The notes beneath the pieces were generated by a model that was not told where the DNA came from, made no database searches, and saw only the letters and a program-made list of their open reading frames with translations. From an uncultured bacterium (GTDB lineage Bacteria > Bacillota > Clostridia > Oscillospirales > Oscillospiraceae), in NCBI GenBank assembly GCA_948469375.1, contig CAOKLO010000006.1, positions 1 to 64,000 on the forward strand: a DNA stretch of 64,000 bases. The letters run 5' to 3'. The position numbers and the translations under genes are program-made. Shown here one piece after another: positions 44,563-53,167 of the stretch. Position 1 is the first letter of the stretch. Each line of letters opens with the position of its first letter.

Positions 44563-44596
44563 AAAAGCGCTCCCTGGGGTTCCAGGGGCGCTTTTT
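44563..44596 (+). terminator. Terminator
   Basis: AAAAGCGCTCCCTGG pairs with CCAGGGGCGCTTTT and is followed by TT. It ends the YgjV-like gene. Confidence 0.9.
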
Positions 44597-44604
44597 TGTG
44601 TTTA

Positions 44605-44763
44605 TCATGGGAGAAAAAGCATCAAGAGACAGAGGACCAAAAGAATCAGCGGAGGTACAATTTTTACCCATAAAGGCTTATCACGCAGCCAATCGATATA
44701 GGCGCCATGTATATCAATAACCTCCCAAATCTGGTCGATGATATCCAAGCAAGGCCGCTTCAT
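44605..44763 (-). CDS. Small single-pass membrane protein (52 aa)
   Basis: A short open frame from CAT at 44761-44763 to the stop at 44605: MKRPCLDIIDQIWEVIDIHG, then AYIDWLRDKPLWVK and a C-terminal membrane helix IVPPLILLVLCLLMLFLP. GGGGAGG lies about 8 bases before the start, a strong ribosome site. It sits downstream of divIVA's terminator on the same strand. The tail-anchored design and the good ribosome site argue that it is real, but no relative is known to me. Confidence 0.6.
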   Translation of the reverse strand: MKRPCLDIIDQIWEVIDIHGAYIDWLRDKPLWVKIVPPLILLVLCLLMLFLP

Positions 44764-44783
44764 GACAGCTTTCCTCCCCTATG

Positions 44784-44822
44784 AAAAAAGGAGAAGCCGA
44801 ACGATCATCAGCTTCTCCTTTT
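44784..44822 (-). terminator. Terminator of the sepF-divIVA operon
   Basis: On the minus strand AAAAGGAGAAGC/GCTTCTCCTTTT (44811-44822 with 44786-44797) is followed by a T-run just after the divIVA stop. Confidence 0.85.
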
Positions 44823-44825
44823 GCA

Positions 44826-45548
44826 TCACTGAATTTGATAATCCTTGCCGAATTGCAGGTCGGTATACCGCCGGGTGGCGTCCGGGTCCAGTTCAAAGGC
44901 CTCCTGCTCGGAAGTGGGAATAGACATACCGTCCGGCATGGGGGGCACGTCGTCATCCGGACCAATGGCGACCACGCGGGGCGTGGCCTGCTGCTGAGCG
45001 GCGGCTTCCTCCTGCTCCTCTTCCCGGGCCTGGGCGTCCAGCGCGGCCTTGATGTCGGCGGAGGGGTCGCCTTGTACCGCTGCCGTGGCTTCCGGCGGCA
45101 CCAGATTTCCCAGGCTGGACAGGAAAATCATCTCCTCGTCGTGGGCCTGGGCCAGCTTCTGCACGTAGGCGGCAGTGGATTCCTGAGCCTGCTTCAAGCG
45201 GTACTCCTCGGCGGCCACCTGCTTTTTCAGCTCGTCTACCCGGACCTGCACATCGTGCTCCGCCTCACTGACCATGTCGGCCTGCTTCTTCTTGGCATTC
45301 TCCACCAAATCGTCCGCCATCTTCTGGGCGGCCAGCAGGGTTTTGCGCATGGTGGCCTCGGTAGCCCGGTACTCCTCCACCGTGTCGGAAAGCACCTTCA
45401 GCTTGTTTTTCAAAATGGCGTTTTCATTGTACAGCGCGGTATAGTCCTCGGTGAGCGCGTCCAGGAATTCGTCCACCATAGCCAGATTATAACCGCCCAG
45501 CGTGGCCTTGGCAAAGGAGTGGCTGGCCACCTCCTGCGGAGTCATCAT
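44826..45548 (-). CDS. divIVA: DivIVA-domain protein
   Basis: A 240-residue coiled-coil protein that marks curved membrane at septa and poles. The N-terminal lipid-binding motif is present (TPQEVASHSFAKATLGGYNL, then MVDEFLDALTEDY), followed by coiled coils at about 40-140 and a Pro/Gln/Glu-rich disordered tail with PRVVAIGPDDDVPPMPDG. It ends the sepF operon as in most Firmicutes. The tail is longer than in Bacillus DivIVA and may be a clade-specific interaction region. Confidence 0.92.
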   Translation of the reverse strand: MMTPQEVASHSFAKATLGGYNLAMVDEFLDALTEDYTALYNENAILKNKLKVLSDTVEEYRATEATMRKTLLAAQKMADDLVENAKKKQADMVSEAEHDVQVRVDELKKQVAAEEYRLKQAQESTAAYVQKLAQAHDEEMIFLSSLGNLVPPEATAAVQGDPSADIKAALDAQAREEEQEEAAAQQQATPRVVAIGPDDDVPPMPDGMSIPTSEQEAFELDPDATRRYTDLQFGKDYQIQ

Positions 45549-45568
45549 AGCGTCAAGTCCCCCCTATG

Positions 45569-46054
45569 TCAGAAATACAGGCCGTTGTTTTCCAGTTCGT
45601 CAATGAGATCGCCCAAAATCTCCACATTGTAAGGGGTGATGATGTACGTAGACAGGGCCACCTTCTTGATGGTACCCTCGTTGGCGTAGGCCACGCCGGA
45701 CAAAAAGTCGATGAGGCGGCGGGCAATATTCTTGTCGGTCTGCTCCAGATTGAGCACTACGGTGCGTTTGTCCCGCAGGTGGTCGGCGATTTCGCTGGCG
45801 TTCTCAAACCGGGTGGGGCTGACCAGCACCACCTGAAGCTGGGTGGTGGTGTGGATGTTGACCACCTTGTTGCTGCGACGGTCCATATCCCGGTCCCGGT
45901 CCCGGTCGCGCTCCACGCGGTCGCGCTCCACGCGGTCCCGCTCACGGGGAAGCTCACGCACGTTGTTCACCGGAGTGAAATCCTCCTCATAATCGTCTTC
46001 CTCCTCGTCCTCATAGGGGCGGGCAAGGCGCTTGAGTTCATCAAATAAGCTCAT
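45569..46054 (-). CDS. sepF: Cell division protein SepF
   Basis: FtsZ-binding protein that anchors the Z ring to the membrane; 161 residues. The N-terminal amphipathic helix MSLFDELKRLARPY binds membrane. A low-complexity linker of alternating Arg, Asp and Glu (about residues 38-60, repeated ERDRV units) follows. The SepF fold at about 70-160 reads VVLVSPTRFENASEIADHLR, VVLNLEQTDKNIARRLIDFL and ending in DELENNGLYF. It follows yggS and precedes divIVA, the conserved order. Confidence 0.94.
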   Translation of the reverse strand: MSLFDELKRLARPYEDEEEDDYEEDFTPVNNVRELPRERDRVERDRVERDRDRDRDMDRRSNKVVNIHTTTQLQVVLVSPTRFENASEIADHLRDKRTVVLNLEQTDKNIARRLIDFLSGVAYANEGTIKKVALSTYIITPYNVEILGDLIDELENNGLYF

Positions 46055-46099
46055 ATAGACGGTCTCCCTTCAATCGTGAGGTAAAGGAAGCGACAGCGG

Positions 46100-46813
46100 T
46101 CAGTCCTTCCGCATTGACATAGGCGAGCGTGGTCCGAACAAAGCGGAGCCCACGCGGATGCAGGTGGAACCTGCGGCGACCGCGTCCTGGTAATCGCCGC
46201 TCATCCCCATGGAAAGCACGTCCATATCTATTCTATTATCCACCATTTCCCGCATTATGTCAACAGCTAACTGACGCATTTTTTGAAAATATGGAAGATT
46301 GCCCCCCGTTTGGACGGCGGCGGGCGGGATGCACATCAGCCCCTTCAGCCTGACGCCGGTCAATTCCGCAGCCAGCCGGGCGGTGGGCAGAGCCTCGCCG
46401 GGGGAAAAGCCGGATTTGGACGCCTCCCCCGCCAGATTGATCTCCAGCAGGATATTCTGAACAACGCCCAGCTTATCCGCCTGGGCGGCGATGGCCCGGA
46501 GCAGCTTTTCCGAGGACACGGAGTGGATCAGCTCCACCCTACCCACGATGTACTTGACCTTGTTGGTCTGCAAATGGCCGATAAAGTGGAGCCTTGCGCC
46601 CTGGTAGGCGTTGTCCTCCAGGTGGGCGGTGAGCTCCTGGACCCGGTTTTCCCCGCACACGGTGATCCCGGCGTCGATGGCGGCCCGGATAGTGTCCGAG
46701 CTCTGGGTCTTGGTGGCGGCCAGCAGGGTAATGGAGGCCGGGTCCCGTCCGGCGGCAACGGCGGCGGCGTCGATGTCCGCGCGCACCTTTGCGATGTTTT
46801 TTCTCAAGTCCAT
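46100..46813 (-). CDS. yggS: YggS family pyridoxal phosphate homeostasis protein
   Basis: A 237-residue single-domain PLP-binding barrel (YggS/YlmE/PLPBP). The PLP lysine is in LLAATKTQSSDTI, FIGHLQTNKVKYIVG is the family hallmark, and LSMGMSGDYQDAVAAGST and IRVGSALFG bind the phosphate. It buffers free PLP and has no known catalytic activity. In Firmicutes it lies just ahead of sepF. The start at 46813 is MDLRKNIAKV; it overlaps nothing but begins 2 bases after the end of the HlyD-like gene. Confidence 0.94.
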   Translation of the reverse strand: MDLRKNIAKVRADIDAAAVAAGRDPASITLLAATKTQSSDTIRAAIDAGITVCGENRVQELTAHLEDNAYQGARLHFIGHLQTNKVKYIVGRVELIHSVSSEKLLRAIAAQADKLGVVQNILLEINLAGEASKSGFSPGEALPTARLAAELTGVRLKGLMCIPPAAVQTGGNLPYFQKMRQLAVDIMREMVDNRIDMDVLSMGMSGDYQDAVAAGSTCIRVGSALFGPRSPMSMRKD

Positions 46814-46814
46814 G

Positions 46815-48074
46815 CTACCGGACCACCTTTCCATCGTAAATGCCGGAGGAGTTCAAAATGATCTCGTCCCCCGCCCGCAGGCGGTTGGCGGCGCTCTCAT
46901 CCAGCGGACGCACCAAATAATAGGTATCGGCGGTATGCAGCACCTCCACCTCCTGCCCCCAGGACTGGGAGCGGATCACGGTATACACCTTGTAATGGTT
47001 TACCTGGCTGGTCACACCGTCCTCGTCCGTGACGGTCTCCGTCTCCACCCGCAGGGCCTTTCGGGGGATGCGGATGCCCTCCATCTGTTGGACCACCACG
47101 TCCACCGTCTGGATGCGGAGCATGGTGGTGTCCGCCAGGTGGGAGCGGCAGGAGAAAATGGCCAGGGTCTGCTCCCCCTCCAGGGAGATGCGCTCCAGGG
47201 TCATGTCGATCTGGCCGTAGTAGTCGCCGGAGAAGCTGAGGGTGTAGGTTCTGCCCGACTGGAGGCCGGTATCGGTGCCCTCCAGCAAAGCGGCATAGTA
47301 CCAGGTGGAATCGGTGATCAGCTTGCCCACCGCCAGAGCGTCGGGGCTGTGGGTTTCGCTGAGCAGGGCGGTGAGGGAATCGGCGGTGAGGCTGTCCAGC
47401 AGGTCGGGGGTGGCCACGCCCTCCCAGCCGTCCACCCCGGCGGAAAAGATGCCGGAGACGGGGGCAAGCACCGTGGTGGACACCTGGTTCAGGGAGCGGT
47501 TCAGCTCGGCCAGCTGGGCCTGCTTGTCCACAATGAGGGCGGAGAGCTGGCCGGCGGCGTTGGTGTCGCCGTAGGTATAGTCCCGCTTAAACACCATGGA
47601 GCGCAGGTTTAAGGCGGAGTCGTCCAGGGTGGTCAGGTCCCCTCCGGCGGCCAGAGAGCGCAGGGCCACGATGGAATCCACCACCTGATCGTCCAGCCGG
47701 GAGGCGTCGGTGTTCTGGACGCCGGAGCTGAGGGCGTACTCCAGCTGCTCGATCTCCGCCTCCAGGGAGCGGATGGACTGCCGGGTGGTCAGGGCGGAGG
47801 GATCGCTGTACAGCAGGACCACGGCTTCTCTGGAGGCGGCCTTGGCACCCTCGTCGAGGATCTGGTCCACATAGCCGCCGGAGCCCATGAGGGGGCGCTC
47901 TGTGCGGATCAAAATGCCGGTGGCCTCATAGCCTACATCCAGGGAATAGGTATAAGCGTAGGTGGTGACCAGCTCCTCGTGCCAGCCCTGGACAAAGTAG
48001 ACGGCCAGATAGGCGGTCACGCCCAGGCACAGGATGGCGATCATGACTTTTGTTGCAATGGTGCTTTCCTTCAT
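46815..48074 (-). CDS. HlyD-like membrane protein in the sepF cluster
   Basis: A 419-residue protein with one N-terminal membrane helix (KVMIAILCLGVTAYLAVYFV), then an extracytoplasmic part shaped like a periplasmic adaptor: a biotinyl-lipoyl-like half (GGYVDQILDEGAKAASREAV), a helical hairpin at about 95-200 (SIRSLEAEIEQLEYALSS), the returning lipoyl half (TVLAPVSGIFSAGVDGWEGV), then beta domains ending in IILNSSGIYDGKVVR. Such HlyD-family proteins next to yggS-sepF occur in Clostridia; no transporter gene is near, so its role may be structural at the septum. Function is inferred. Confidence 0.75.
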   Translation of the reverse strand: MKESTIATKVMIAILCLGVTAYLAVYFVQGWHEELVTTYAYTYSLDVGYEATGILIRTERPLMGSGGYVDQILDEGAKAASREAVVLLYSDPSALTTRQSIRSLEAEIEQLEYALSSGVQNTDASRLDDQVVDSIVALRSLAAGGDLTTLDDSALNLRSMVFKRDYTYGDTNAAGQLSALIVDKQAQLAELNRSLNQVSTTVLAPVSGIFSAGVDGWEGVATPDLLDSLTADSLTALLSETHSPDALAVGKLITDSTWYYAALLEGTDTGLQSGRTYTLSFSGDYYGQIDMTLERISLEGEQTLAIFSCRSHLADTTMLRIQTVDVVVQQMEGIRIPRKALRVETETVTDEDGVTSQVNHYKVYTVIRSQSWGQEVEVLHTADTYYLVRPLDESAANRLRAGDEIILNSSGIYDGKVVR

Positions 48075-48122
48075 AGGGGGCTCCCTTTCTGTTTCTGTGT
48101 GGGCATGGGCGGATGCGCTTGC

Positions 48123-48241
48123 TTGTCACGCTCGGGTTGGCCGCGCAGCCAGGCCGCTTTCGCTGCATCTTGGGCAAAACCCGCCCCGCTGCGGGGTGGC
48201 TGGGCCGTTCCCTTTGCTCCGCTCCAAGCTCCCCCGCGCGG
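48123..48241 (-). repeat. Structured element R2, copy E (hfq to HlyD-like gap)
   Basis: On the minus strand GCCGCGC/GCGCGGC close an outer stem, with inner pairings and the tail CCAACCCGAGCGTGACAAG. The segment GGGGGAGCTTGGAGCGGAGC matches GGGGAGTTTGGACCGAAGC of the rplU leader. It lies in the leader of the HlyD-like gene, directly after the hfq stop codon. Confidence 0.6.
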
Positions 48242-48496
48242 CTACCCTCGCGCTTCCTCCAGCTCCAATGGATGCTCGGGGGCAATGGTGGAGATGGCGT
48301 GCTTGTAAATGACCTGCTGCTTGCCGTCGGACACCACCACCACCACGTAAGGGTCAAAGGCGGTGATGACGCCCCGCATTTGGTAGCCGTTCATCAGAAA
48401 GACCGTGACCCGGGCGGCGAGACGGCGGGCGCTGGACAAAAAAGCGTCCTGGATGTTGGGCTGCTTGGTGACGGATACGGTGGATGTAAGACTCAT
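48242..48496 (-). CDS. hfq: RNA chaperone Hfq
   Basis: An 84-residue Sm-like protein that forms hexamers and pairs small RNAs with targets. The Sm1 region is NGYQMRGVITAFDPYVVVVV and Sm2 is YKHAISTI, with the conserved Lys-His pair. ATG 48496 has GGAG 9 bases upstream. miaA lies just upstream, the same neighbour as in Bacillus and E. coli. R2 elements occur on both sides of the gene. Confidence 0.95.
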   Translation of the reverse strand: MSLTSTVSVTKQPNIQDAFLSSARRLAARVTVFLMNGYQMRGVITAFDPYVVVVVSDGKQQVIYKHAISTIAPEHPLELEEARG

Positions 48497-48522
48497 GTAA
48501 ATGCACTCCTCTATTTTTTGAG

Positions 48523-48560
48523 TTGTCACGCTTCGCCTGTTCGGGACGGCTCAGCGCTTG
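48523..48560 (-). repeat. Partial R2 element, copy D (miaA to hfq gap)
   Basis: On the minus strand GAGCCGTCCCGAACAGGC and GAAGCGTGACAAC match the 3' end of copies B and C (GCGAACAGGCGAAGCGTGACAAC type). The 5' two-thirds are missing. Confidence 0.6.
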
Positions 48561-48574
48561 TGTTTCGAGCACAT

Positions 48575-49519
48575 TTATTGTAAGCCAGAATCCATGATAA
48601 GTTTTGTCGAAAATGCAAGGGCGGCGGAAAAAATTGGAATTTCCTCCCAATGAAACCAATAGGCTTGCTTGTTGCGGCGGAACCAGGTCAGCTGCCGCTT
48701 GGCGTACTGCCGGGAGCGGAGCTTGACCTCCTCTGCGCCGCTGGACGGGGAGCGGCCCTCCAAAATGGCGGCGGCCAGCTCCTTGTAGCCAATGGCCTGC
48801 ATGGCGGTGCAGGTCCGGGGCACGCCGGAATCCAGGAGGGCCCGGACCTCCCGCTCCAGGCCGCGGGCCATCATCTCGTCCACCCGGCGGTCGATGCGGT
48901 CCCACAGCCAGGGGCGCTGCTGAAAATTGAGGGCGATGGTCAGGGGGGCATAGCGGTTGGGCAGCTCCCGGCTCTCCCGGTCGTGCTGGGAGATGGTCTT
49001 GCCGGTGGACAGCCAGACCTCCAGGGCCCGGAGGGTGCGCTTTTCGTCGTTGGGGTGGATCTTGGCGGCGGCCTCCGGATCCGCCTGCTCCAGATGGACG
49101 CGCAGGGCGGGCAGGCCTTCCGACCTGACCCGGGCCTGGAGCTGTTCCCGCAGGCCGTTGTCCGGCTGGAAGGGGGCGAATTGACGGCCTGCCACCAAAT
49201 TATCGATGTAGAGTCCGGTTCCCCCCGCCACAATGGGCAGTCTGCCCCGGGCCAGGATATCGTCCACGATGGGGACGGCGCTCTGGACGTACCGGGCCAC
49301 GGAATAATTTTCTTCCGGATCGGCCACGTCCAGCATATGATGGGGAATGCCCTGCATCTCTTCTTGGGTGGGCTTGGCGGTGCCGATGTTCATGCGGCGG
49401 TAAACCTGCATGGAGTCGGCGGACACCACCTCTCCCCCGAAGCGCCGGGCCAAAGCCACGGCCAGGGCGGTTTTGCCCGAGGCGGTGGGGCCGCAGACAA
49501 CTAAAATGTTAGGCTTCAT
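48575..49519 (-). CDS. miaA: tRNA dimethylallyltransferase
   Basis: Adds a dimethylallyl group to A37 of tRNAs reading UNN codons; 314 residues. The P-loop VVCGPTASGKTALAVALARR, SADSMQVYRRMNIGTAKP, PHHMLDV, PIVAGGTGLYI and the late RSRQYAKRQLTWFRRNK are the family blocks. The start at 49519 has GGGAGGATTCT ahead; the longer frame is not conserved. First gene of the minus-strand run miaA-hfq-HlyD-yggS-sepF-divIVA. Confidence 0.96.
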   Translation of the reverse strand: MKPNILVVCGPTASGKTALAVALARRFGGEVVSADSMQVYRRMNIGTAKPTQEEMQGIPHHMLDVADPEENYSVARYVQSAVPIVDDILARGRLPIVAGGTGLYIDNLVAGRQFAPFQPDNGLREQLQARVRSEGLPALRVHLEQADPEAAAKIHPNDEKRTLRALEVWLSTGKTISQHDRESRELPNRYAPLTIALNFQQRPWLWDRIDRRVDEMMARGLEREVRALLDSGVPRTCTAMQAIGYKELAAAILEGRSPSSGAEEVKLRSRQYAKRQLTWFRRNKQAYWFHWEEIPIFSAALAFSTKLIMDSGLQ

Positions 49520-49636
49520 AGAATCCTCCCAGCGGCCCCGCCGGGGCCCCACAAGGTGGGCGGCGTGGGGCAGGGCCGCAGATGACAAAGACATTGGATT
49601 TTATGCGGGTCCGCCTCCCCAAAAGCGTTTGCTGGT

Positions 49637-49665
49637 ATTATACCGTAATTTTTCCAGAATTACAA
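49637..49665 (-). promoter_or_regulatory. miaA operon promoter
   Basis: On the minus strand TTGTAA (49660-49665) and TATAAT (49637-49642) have a 17-base spacer. GC-rich hairpins in the leader (about 49530-49580) follow. Confidence 0.7.
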
Positions 49666-49688
49666 CCTCTCAGAAGAAGCGGGAGGTA

Positions 49689-49718
49689 TTGACATTTCAG
49701 ACGTAGAGCGTTTATAAT
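49689..49718 (+). promoter_or_regulatory. Promoter of the PilZ gene
   Basis: TTGACA (49689-49694) and TATAAT (49713-49718) with an 18-base spacer. Confidence 0.82.
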
Positions 49719-49745
49719 TTATGGTAAGATTGGAGGGTGGATACC

Positions 49746-50471
49746 ATGGGCTTTTTCTCATCTCTGTTCGGGCGCGCCGACGACGACCAGGCGGAGGATT
49801 CCGCTGTGGAGGAGGCCGGGACATTTCCTGAACTGTATAATGGTATGACGTTGGATTTGGAGACGCCGGAGGGCGAGCATATCCTCACCGGGCGGCTGTC
49901 GGGGTACGCCTTGGGAGACACCGCGCTGACGGTGGAGCGTCTGCCCGGCGGGCTGTCCTTTGGGATTCGGGAGATGGGTACGTCGGTGACAATCCGGGGG
50001 GTCAGCGAGGCCATGAGCCAGTTTTTCCTCAAGGGCACCGTGCAGGAGTCCAACCGGCTGGTGTGTCGGCTGAAGGACGTGAAGGTGAAGGCCATGCCGG
50101 AGCACCGCCATGACTTCCGTCTCCAGATGGGTGTGCCGGCGGCCATGCACTACCCGTCGGATGAGACGTTTAGCAACCCGGAGGAGTGCCTTCTGGTGGA
50201 TATCAGCACCGGAGGGGCCTGCATTGAGTCGGAGTATATTCATGCCGAGGACGAGGTGCTGCGGCTGAGGGTAAAGCTGCTGGATTACGCCCCCATGGAA
50301 TTCATTGGGGAGATCATCCGGGTGGTGGAGTACCAGCCTGGAAAGTTCCGCTACGGCTTTCTGTTCGCCCAGCTGAATGAGCGGGAGCTCACTGAGCTGA
50401 CCCGCACGCTGTACAATATTCAGGTGGGCAACCGCTCCACCTGGATGCGGAGCGACGCGGGGCACTGGTAG
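49746..50471 (+). CDS. PilZ-domain c-di-GMP effector
   Basis: A 241-residue cytoplasmic protein. The N-terminal half (about 30-115) resembles the YcgR-like flagellar-brake fold, and the PilZ domain follows with RHDFR (RxxxR) and DISTGGACI (DxSxxG), the two c-di-GMP contacts. Such proteins change motility, surface or secretion behaviour when c-di-GMP rises. No motility or cyclase genes are in the window, so its output is unknown. ATG 49746 has GGAGGG 8 bases upstream. It is a single-gene unit with its own promoter and terminator. Confidence 0.88.
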   Translation: MGFFSSLFGRADDDQAEDSAVEEAGTFPELYNGMTLDLETPEGEHILTGRLSGYALGDTALTVERLPGGLSFGIREMGTSVTIRGVSEAMSQFFLKGTVQESNRLVCRLKDVKVKAMPEHRHDFRLQMGVPAAMHYPSDETFSNPEECLLVDISTGGACIESEYIHAEDEVLRLRVKLLDYAPMEFIGEIIRVVEYQPGKFRYGFLFAQLNERELTELTRTLYNIQVGNRSTWMRSDAGHW

Positions 50472-50530
50472 GCCCCGCGGCAGATATATAAGCCACAAAG
50501 TATCTGCCTTTAATGACATTGATGACATCC

Positions 50531-50556
50531 GCCCCGGCTTCCGCCGGGGCGAATTT
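50531..50556 (+). terminator. Terminator after the PilZ gene
   Basis: GCCCCGGC/GCCGGGGC stem with TTCC loop, followed by GAATTTTT. Confidence 0.82.
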
Positions 50557-50590
50557 TTGCGCCGAAACCCTTCCCCAGCCAACAATGGCC

Positions 50591-50619
50591 TTGCTACCGC
50601 CGCTTTTTTTTGGTATAAT
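50591..50619 (+). promoter_or_regulatory. aroK promoter
   Basis: TTGCTA (50591-50596) and TATAAT (50614-50619) with a 17-base spacer. Confidence 0.75.
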
Positions 50620-50665
50620 ACTACGATTAGAAACCCAGGCGGAAAGCGGTTGAGGGGGCGCGGGA

Positions 50666-51283
50666 ATGGACAACATAATCCTGATCGGGATGCCGGGGTC
50701 GGGCAAAAGCACCGTGGGCGTGGTGCTGGCCAAGACCCTGGGCCTGCGCTTTGTGGACGTGGACCTGCTCATTCAGGAGCGGGAGGGCGCTCTGCTCCAG
50801 GAGCTCATCGATAGGCGGGGGGTGGAGCGGTTCCTGGACCTGGAGCGGGACGCCATTTGCTCCCTGGAGTGCCGGGGGACGGTGGTGGCCCCCGGGGGCA
50901 GCTGCGTGTGCCGGGAGGAGTCCGTCGCCCATATGCGGCGGCTGGGGACGGTGGTCTATCTCCAGCTGTCCCTAGAGGACGTGGCGGGGCGCATTCACAA
51001 CCTGGCGTCCCGGGGCATTGCCCTCTCCCCCGGCCAAGGCCTGGCCGACGTGTACCAGTACCGGGTCCCACTGTATGAGCGGTGCGCCCACATCACCATC
51101 CCGGTCGGGGGCCAAAGCCTGGCGGAGACGGTAGAAAAAGTGCGGAGCCGTTGTGATCAGCGCGGATGGAGCGAAGCGAGGTCAAGCGCAGGGGCGCACA
51201 GCGCCCCGGAGACCAGGCCGAGCCGGAGTGAAGCCGCGCGTTGCGAACAGGCGGAGCATGACAACAAACGATTTTTAAGATAG
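50666..51283 (+). CDS. aroK: Shikimate kinase with a repeat-encoded tail
   Basis: Phosphorylates shikimate in aromatic amino acid synthesis. Walker A is IGMPGSGKSTVGVVLAKTLG; DVDLLIQEREG and RGVERFLDLERDAI hold the shikimate-binding Asp and Arg; GGSCVCREE is the expected Gly-Gly loop. The normal domain of about 165 residues ends near residue 162. The last 40 or so (GWSEARSSAGAHSAPETRPS and onward) are translated from an R2 element (51144-51265) and are unlikely to be conserved. Chorismate-pathway neighbours are absent. Confidence 0.88.
   Translation: MDNIILIGMPGSGKSTVGVVLAKTLGLRFVDVDLLIQEREGALLQELIDRRGVERFLDLERDAICSLECRGTVVAPGGSCVCREESVAHMRRLGTVVYLQLSLEDVAGRIHNLASRGIALSPGQGLADVYQYRVPLYERCAHITIPVGGQSLAETVEKVRSRCDQRGWSEARSSAGAHSAPETRPSRSEAARCEQAEHDNKRFLR
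51144..51265 (+). repeat. Structured element R2, copy B (ahead of the DEAD-box gene)
   Basis: Outer stem GTTGT/ACAAC, then GCGCGG/CCGCGC (51160-51165 with 51234-51239), GGTC/GACC and GGGGCGC/GCGCCCC. It contains GGAGCGAAGCGAGG and ends GCGAACAGGCGGAGCATGACAAC-like (split here: GCGAACAGGC, GGAGCATGACAAC). It overlaps the 3' end of aroK and lies 34 bases before the helicase start. Confidence 0.68.
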
Positions 51284-51298
51284 GAATGTAGAATATTT

Positions 51299-53167
51299 AT
51301 GAATTTCCGCGATCTGGGGCTCACCGCCCCCATCCTCAAGGCCCTCACTCAGGAGGGCTACACCGACCCCACCCCCATTCAGCGCAAGGCCATTCCCCCC
51401 GCCCTGGCGGGCCGGGACGTGCTGGGCTGCGCCCAGACCGGCACCGGCAAGACCTGCGCCTTTGCCGCGCCCATCCTCCAGCGGCTCGGCGGACGGGCGC
51501 CCAAGCCCCGGGTCATCCGGGCGCTGATCCTCACCCCCACCCGGGAGCTGGCCATTCAGATTCAAGACTCCTTCGTGGCCTACGGGCGGAATCTGCCCCT
51601 GCGCTCCGCGGTCATTTTCGGCGGTGTGGGCCAGCAGCCCCAGGTGGACGCCATTCGGAAGGGGCTGGACATTTTGGTGGCCACGCCGGGCCGTCTGCTG
51701 GACCTCCAGGGTCAAGGACTGATCGACCTGTCCCATATTGAAATCTTTGTGCTGGACGAGGCCGACCGGATGCTGGACATGGGCTTTGTCCACGATGTAA
51801 AACGGGTGCTCAAGCTGCTGCCGGAGAAAAAACAGACGCTGTTTTTCTCCGCCACCATGCCCCCGGAGGTCATGGGACTGGTGAACGGCCTGCTCCACGA
51901 TTATGTTCGAGTGGCGGTGGACCCGGTGTCCTCGCCGGTGGAGGTCATCAAGCAGTCCCTCTATTATGTGGACAAATCCAACAAGACCAAGCTTCTGGCC
52001 CATCTTATGGAAGAGCGGAAAATTTCCTCCGCGCTGGTGTTCTCCCGGACCAAGCACGGGGCGAACCGCATCGTCCAGGATTTGGTAAAGCGGGGCATTT
52101 CCGCCGCCGCCATCCACGGAAACAAGAGCCAGACCGCCCGGGTGCAGGCCCTGAACGACTTCAAGGCGGGCCGGGTGCGGGTGCTGTGCGCCACCGACAT
52201 CGCCGCCCGGGGCATCGACATCGACCAGCTGCCCTTTGTGTTCAACTACAACCTGCCCGATGTGCCGGAGACCTATGTCCACCGCATCGGCCGCACCGGA
52301 AGGGCGGGGCATGAGGGAGAGGCCGTCTCCTTCTGCCAGTTTGACGAAAAGGACGAGCTGAAGGCCATCGAGAAGCTGCTGGGACGGCCCATCCCGGTGG
52401 TGGAACACCACCCCTTCCCCATGGAAAACCTTGACCCGCCTAAAAAGGACAAACGGGGGCGGGTTGTGAACGCCGAGGACGCAGAGGCCAGGGCCGCCGC
52501 CAAGGAGAAGCGCCGTCAAAAGGACGAGTTGAACAAGGCCAGGGCCGATGAGCGCAAAAAGGCCGCCGCTCAGGCGGCCGCGGCCCCTGTTCCGCCTGCC
52601 CCTGGGGAGGAGGCGGGCGCCAAGAAAAAGCGCTGCCGCAAAAAAAGCGGCGGCGGACAGGAGCTTCCGGCGGCGGAGACTGCGGCCCCCGCCAGGGAGG
52701 AGGCTCCGGCTCCGCGCGGCAAGCCCGTTGGGCGGGGCGTGCGGCAGGGCAGGCTTCAGGATACCATGCCCGACGACCCGTCCATGCCGGTTACCGACTT
52801 CTGTAAGCCCAACCCGCTGGATTCGGACGTGATTATGGATGCCACCGCCCGGCTGCTGGCCCCCCGGCGGCCCACAGTCCGGCCCCAGGTCCAGCCCCAG
52901 AGCCAGCAAGGGGCCCAGCCCTCAAAAAAGCAGGACAAGAAACAAAGGCCCGCCCGGCAAAAGCCCCGGAGGCAGGGCAAAAAGCAGGGCGCGCCCGTTC
53001 AGCCGGAAAAGGAGCCCGTTCTGCCGCCCTCTCTGTCCGAAAAACGGAAGCGCCGCCGGGACGACCGGCCCCGGCCCATTGAAGCGCCGCTGCGCTCCGA
53101 CCGGCAGAAGGACTCCACCCAGCACAAAAGCCTGATGCGGCCCTACTACCTCCATGGCGACGACTGA
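51299..53167 (+). CDS. DEAD-box RNA helicase
   Basis: A 622-residue ATP-dependent RNA helicase of the RhlE/CshA type. Q motif TPIQRKAIP, motif I AQTGTGKT, Ia [32 protein letters not shown] including [10 protein letters not shown] and [10 protein letters not shown]. After about residue 370 comes a 250-residue Lys/Arg/Ala/Pro-rich low-complexity tail that probably binds RNA. Such helicases remodel ribosomal and messenger RNA, often under cold stress. Translation start is weakly marked (AGGAAT). The phosphoesterase gene overlaps its end by 14 bases. Confidence 0.94.
   Translation: MNFRDLGLTAPILKALTQEGYTDPTPIQRKAIPPALAGRDVLGCAQTGTGKTCAFAAPILQRLGGRAPKPRVIRALILTPTRELAIQIQDSFVAYGRNLPLRSAVIFGGVGQQPQVDAIRKGLDILVATPGRLLDLQGQGLIDLSHIEIFVLDEADRMLDMGFVHDVKRVLKLLPEKKQTLFFSATMPPEVMGLVNGLLHDYVRVAVDPVSSPVEVIKQSLYYVDKSNKTKLLAHLMEERKISSALVFSRTKHGANRIVQDLVKRGISAAAIHGNKSQTARVQALNDFKAGRVRVLCATDIAARGIDIDQLPFVFNYNLPDVPETYVHRIGRTGRAGHEGEAVSFCQFDEKDELKAIEKLLGRPIPVVEHHPFPMENLDPPKKDKRGRVVNAEDAEARAAAKEKRRQKDELNKARADERKKAAAQAAAAPVPPAPGEEAGAKKKRCRKKSGGGQELPAAETAAPAREEAPAPRGKPVGRGVRQGRLQDTMPDDPSMPVTDFCKPNPLDSDVIMDATARLLAPRRPTVRPQVQPQSQQGAQPSKKQDKKQRPARQKPRRQGKKQGAPVQPEKEPVLPPSLSEKRKRRRDDRPRPIEAPLRSDRQKDSTQHKSLMRPYYLHGDD

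Noticed and set aside
45880-45950. Tandem repeat as a CRISPR or microsatellite
   Set aside because: The short CGCTCCACGCGGT-type repeats encode the Arg/Asp/Glu linker of SepF and have no spacers.
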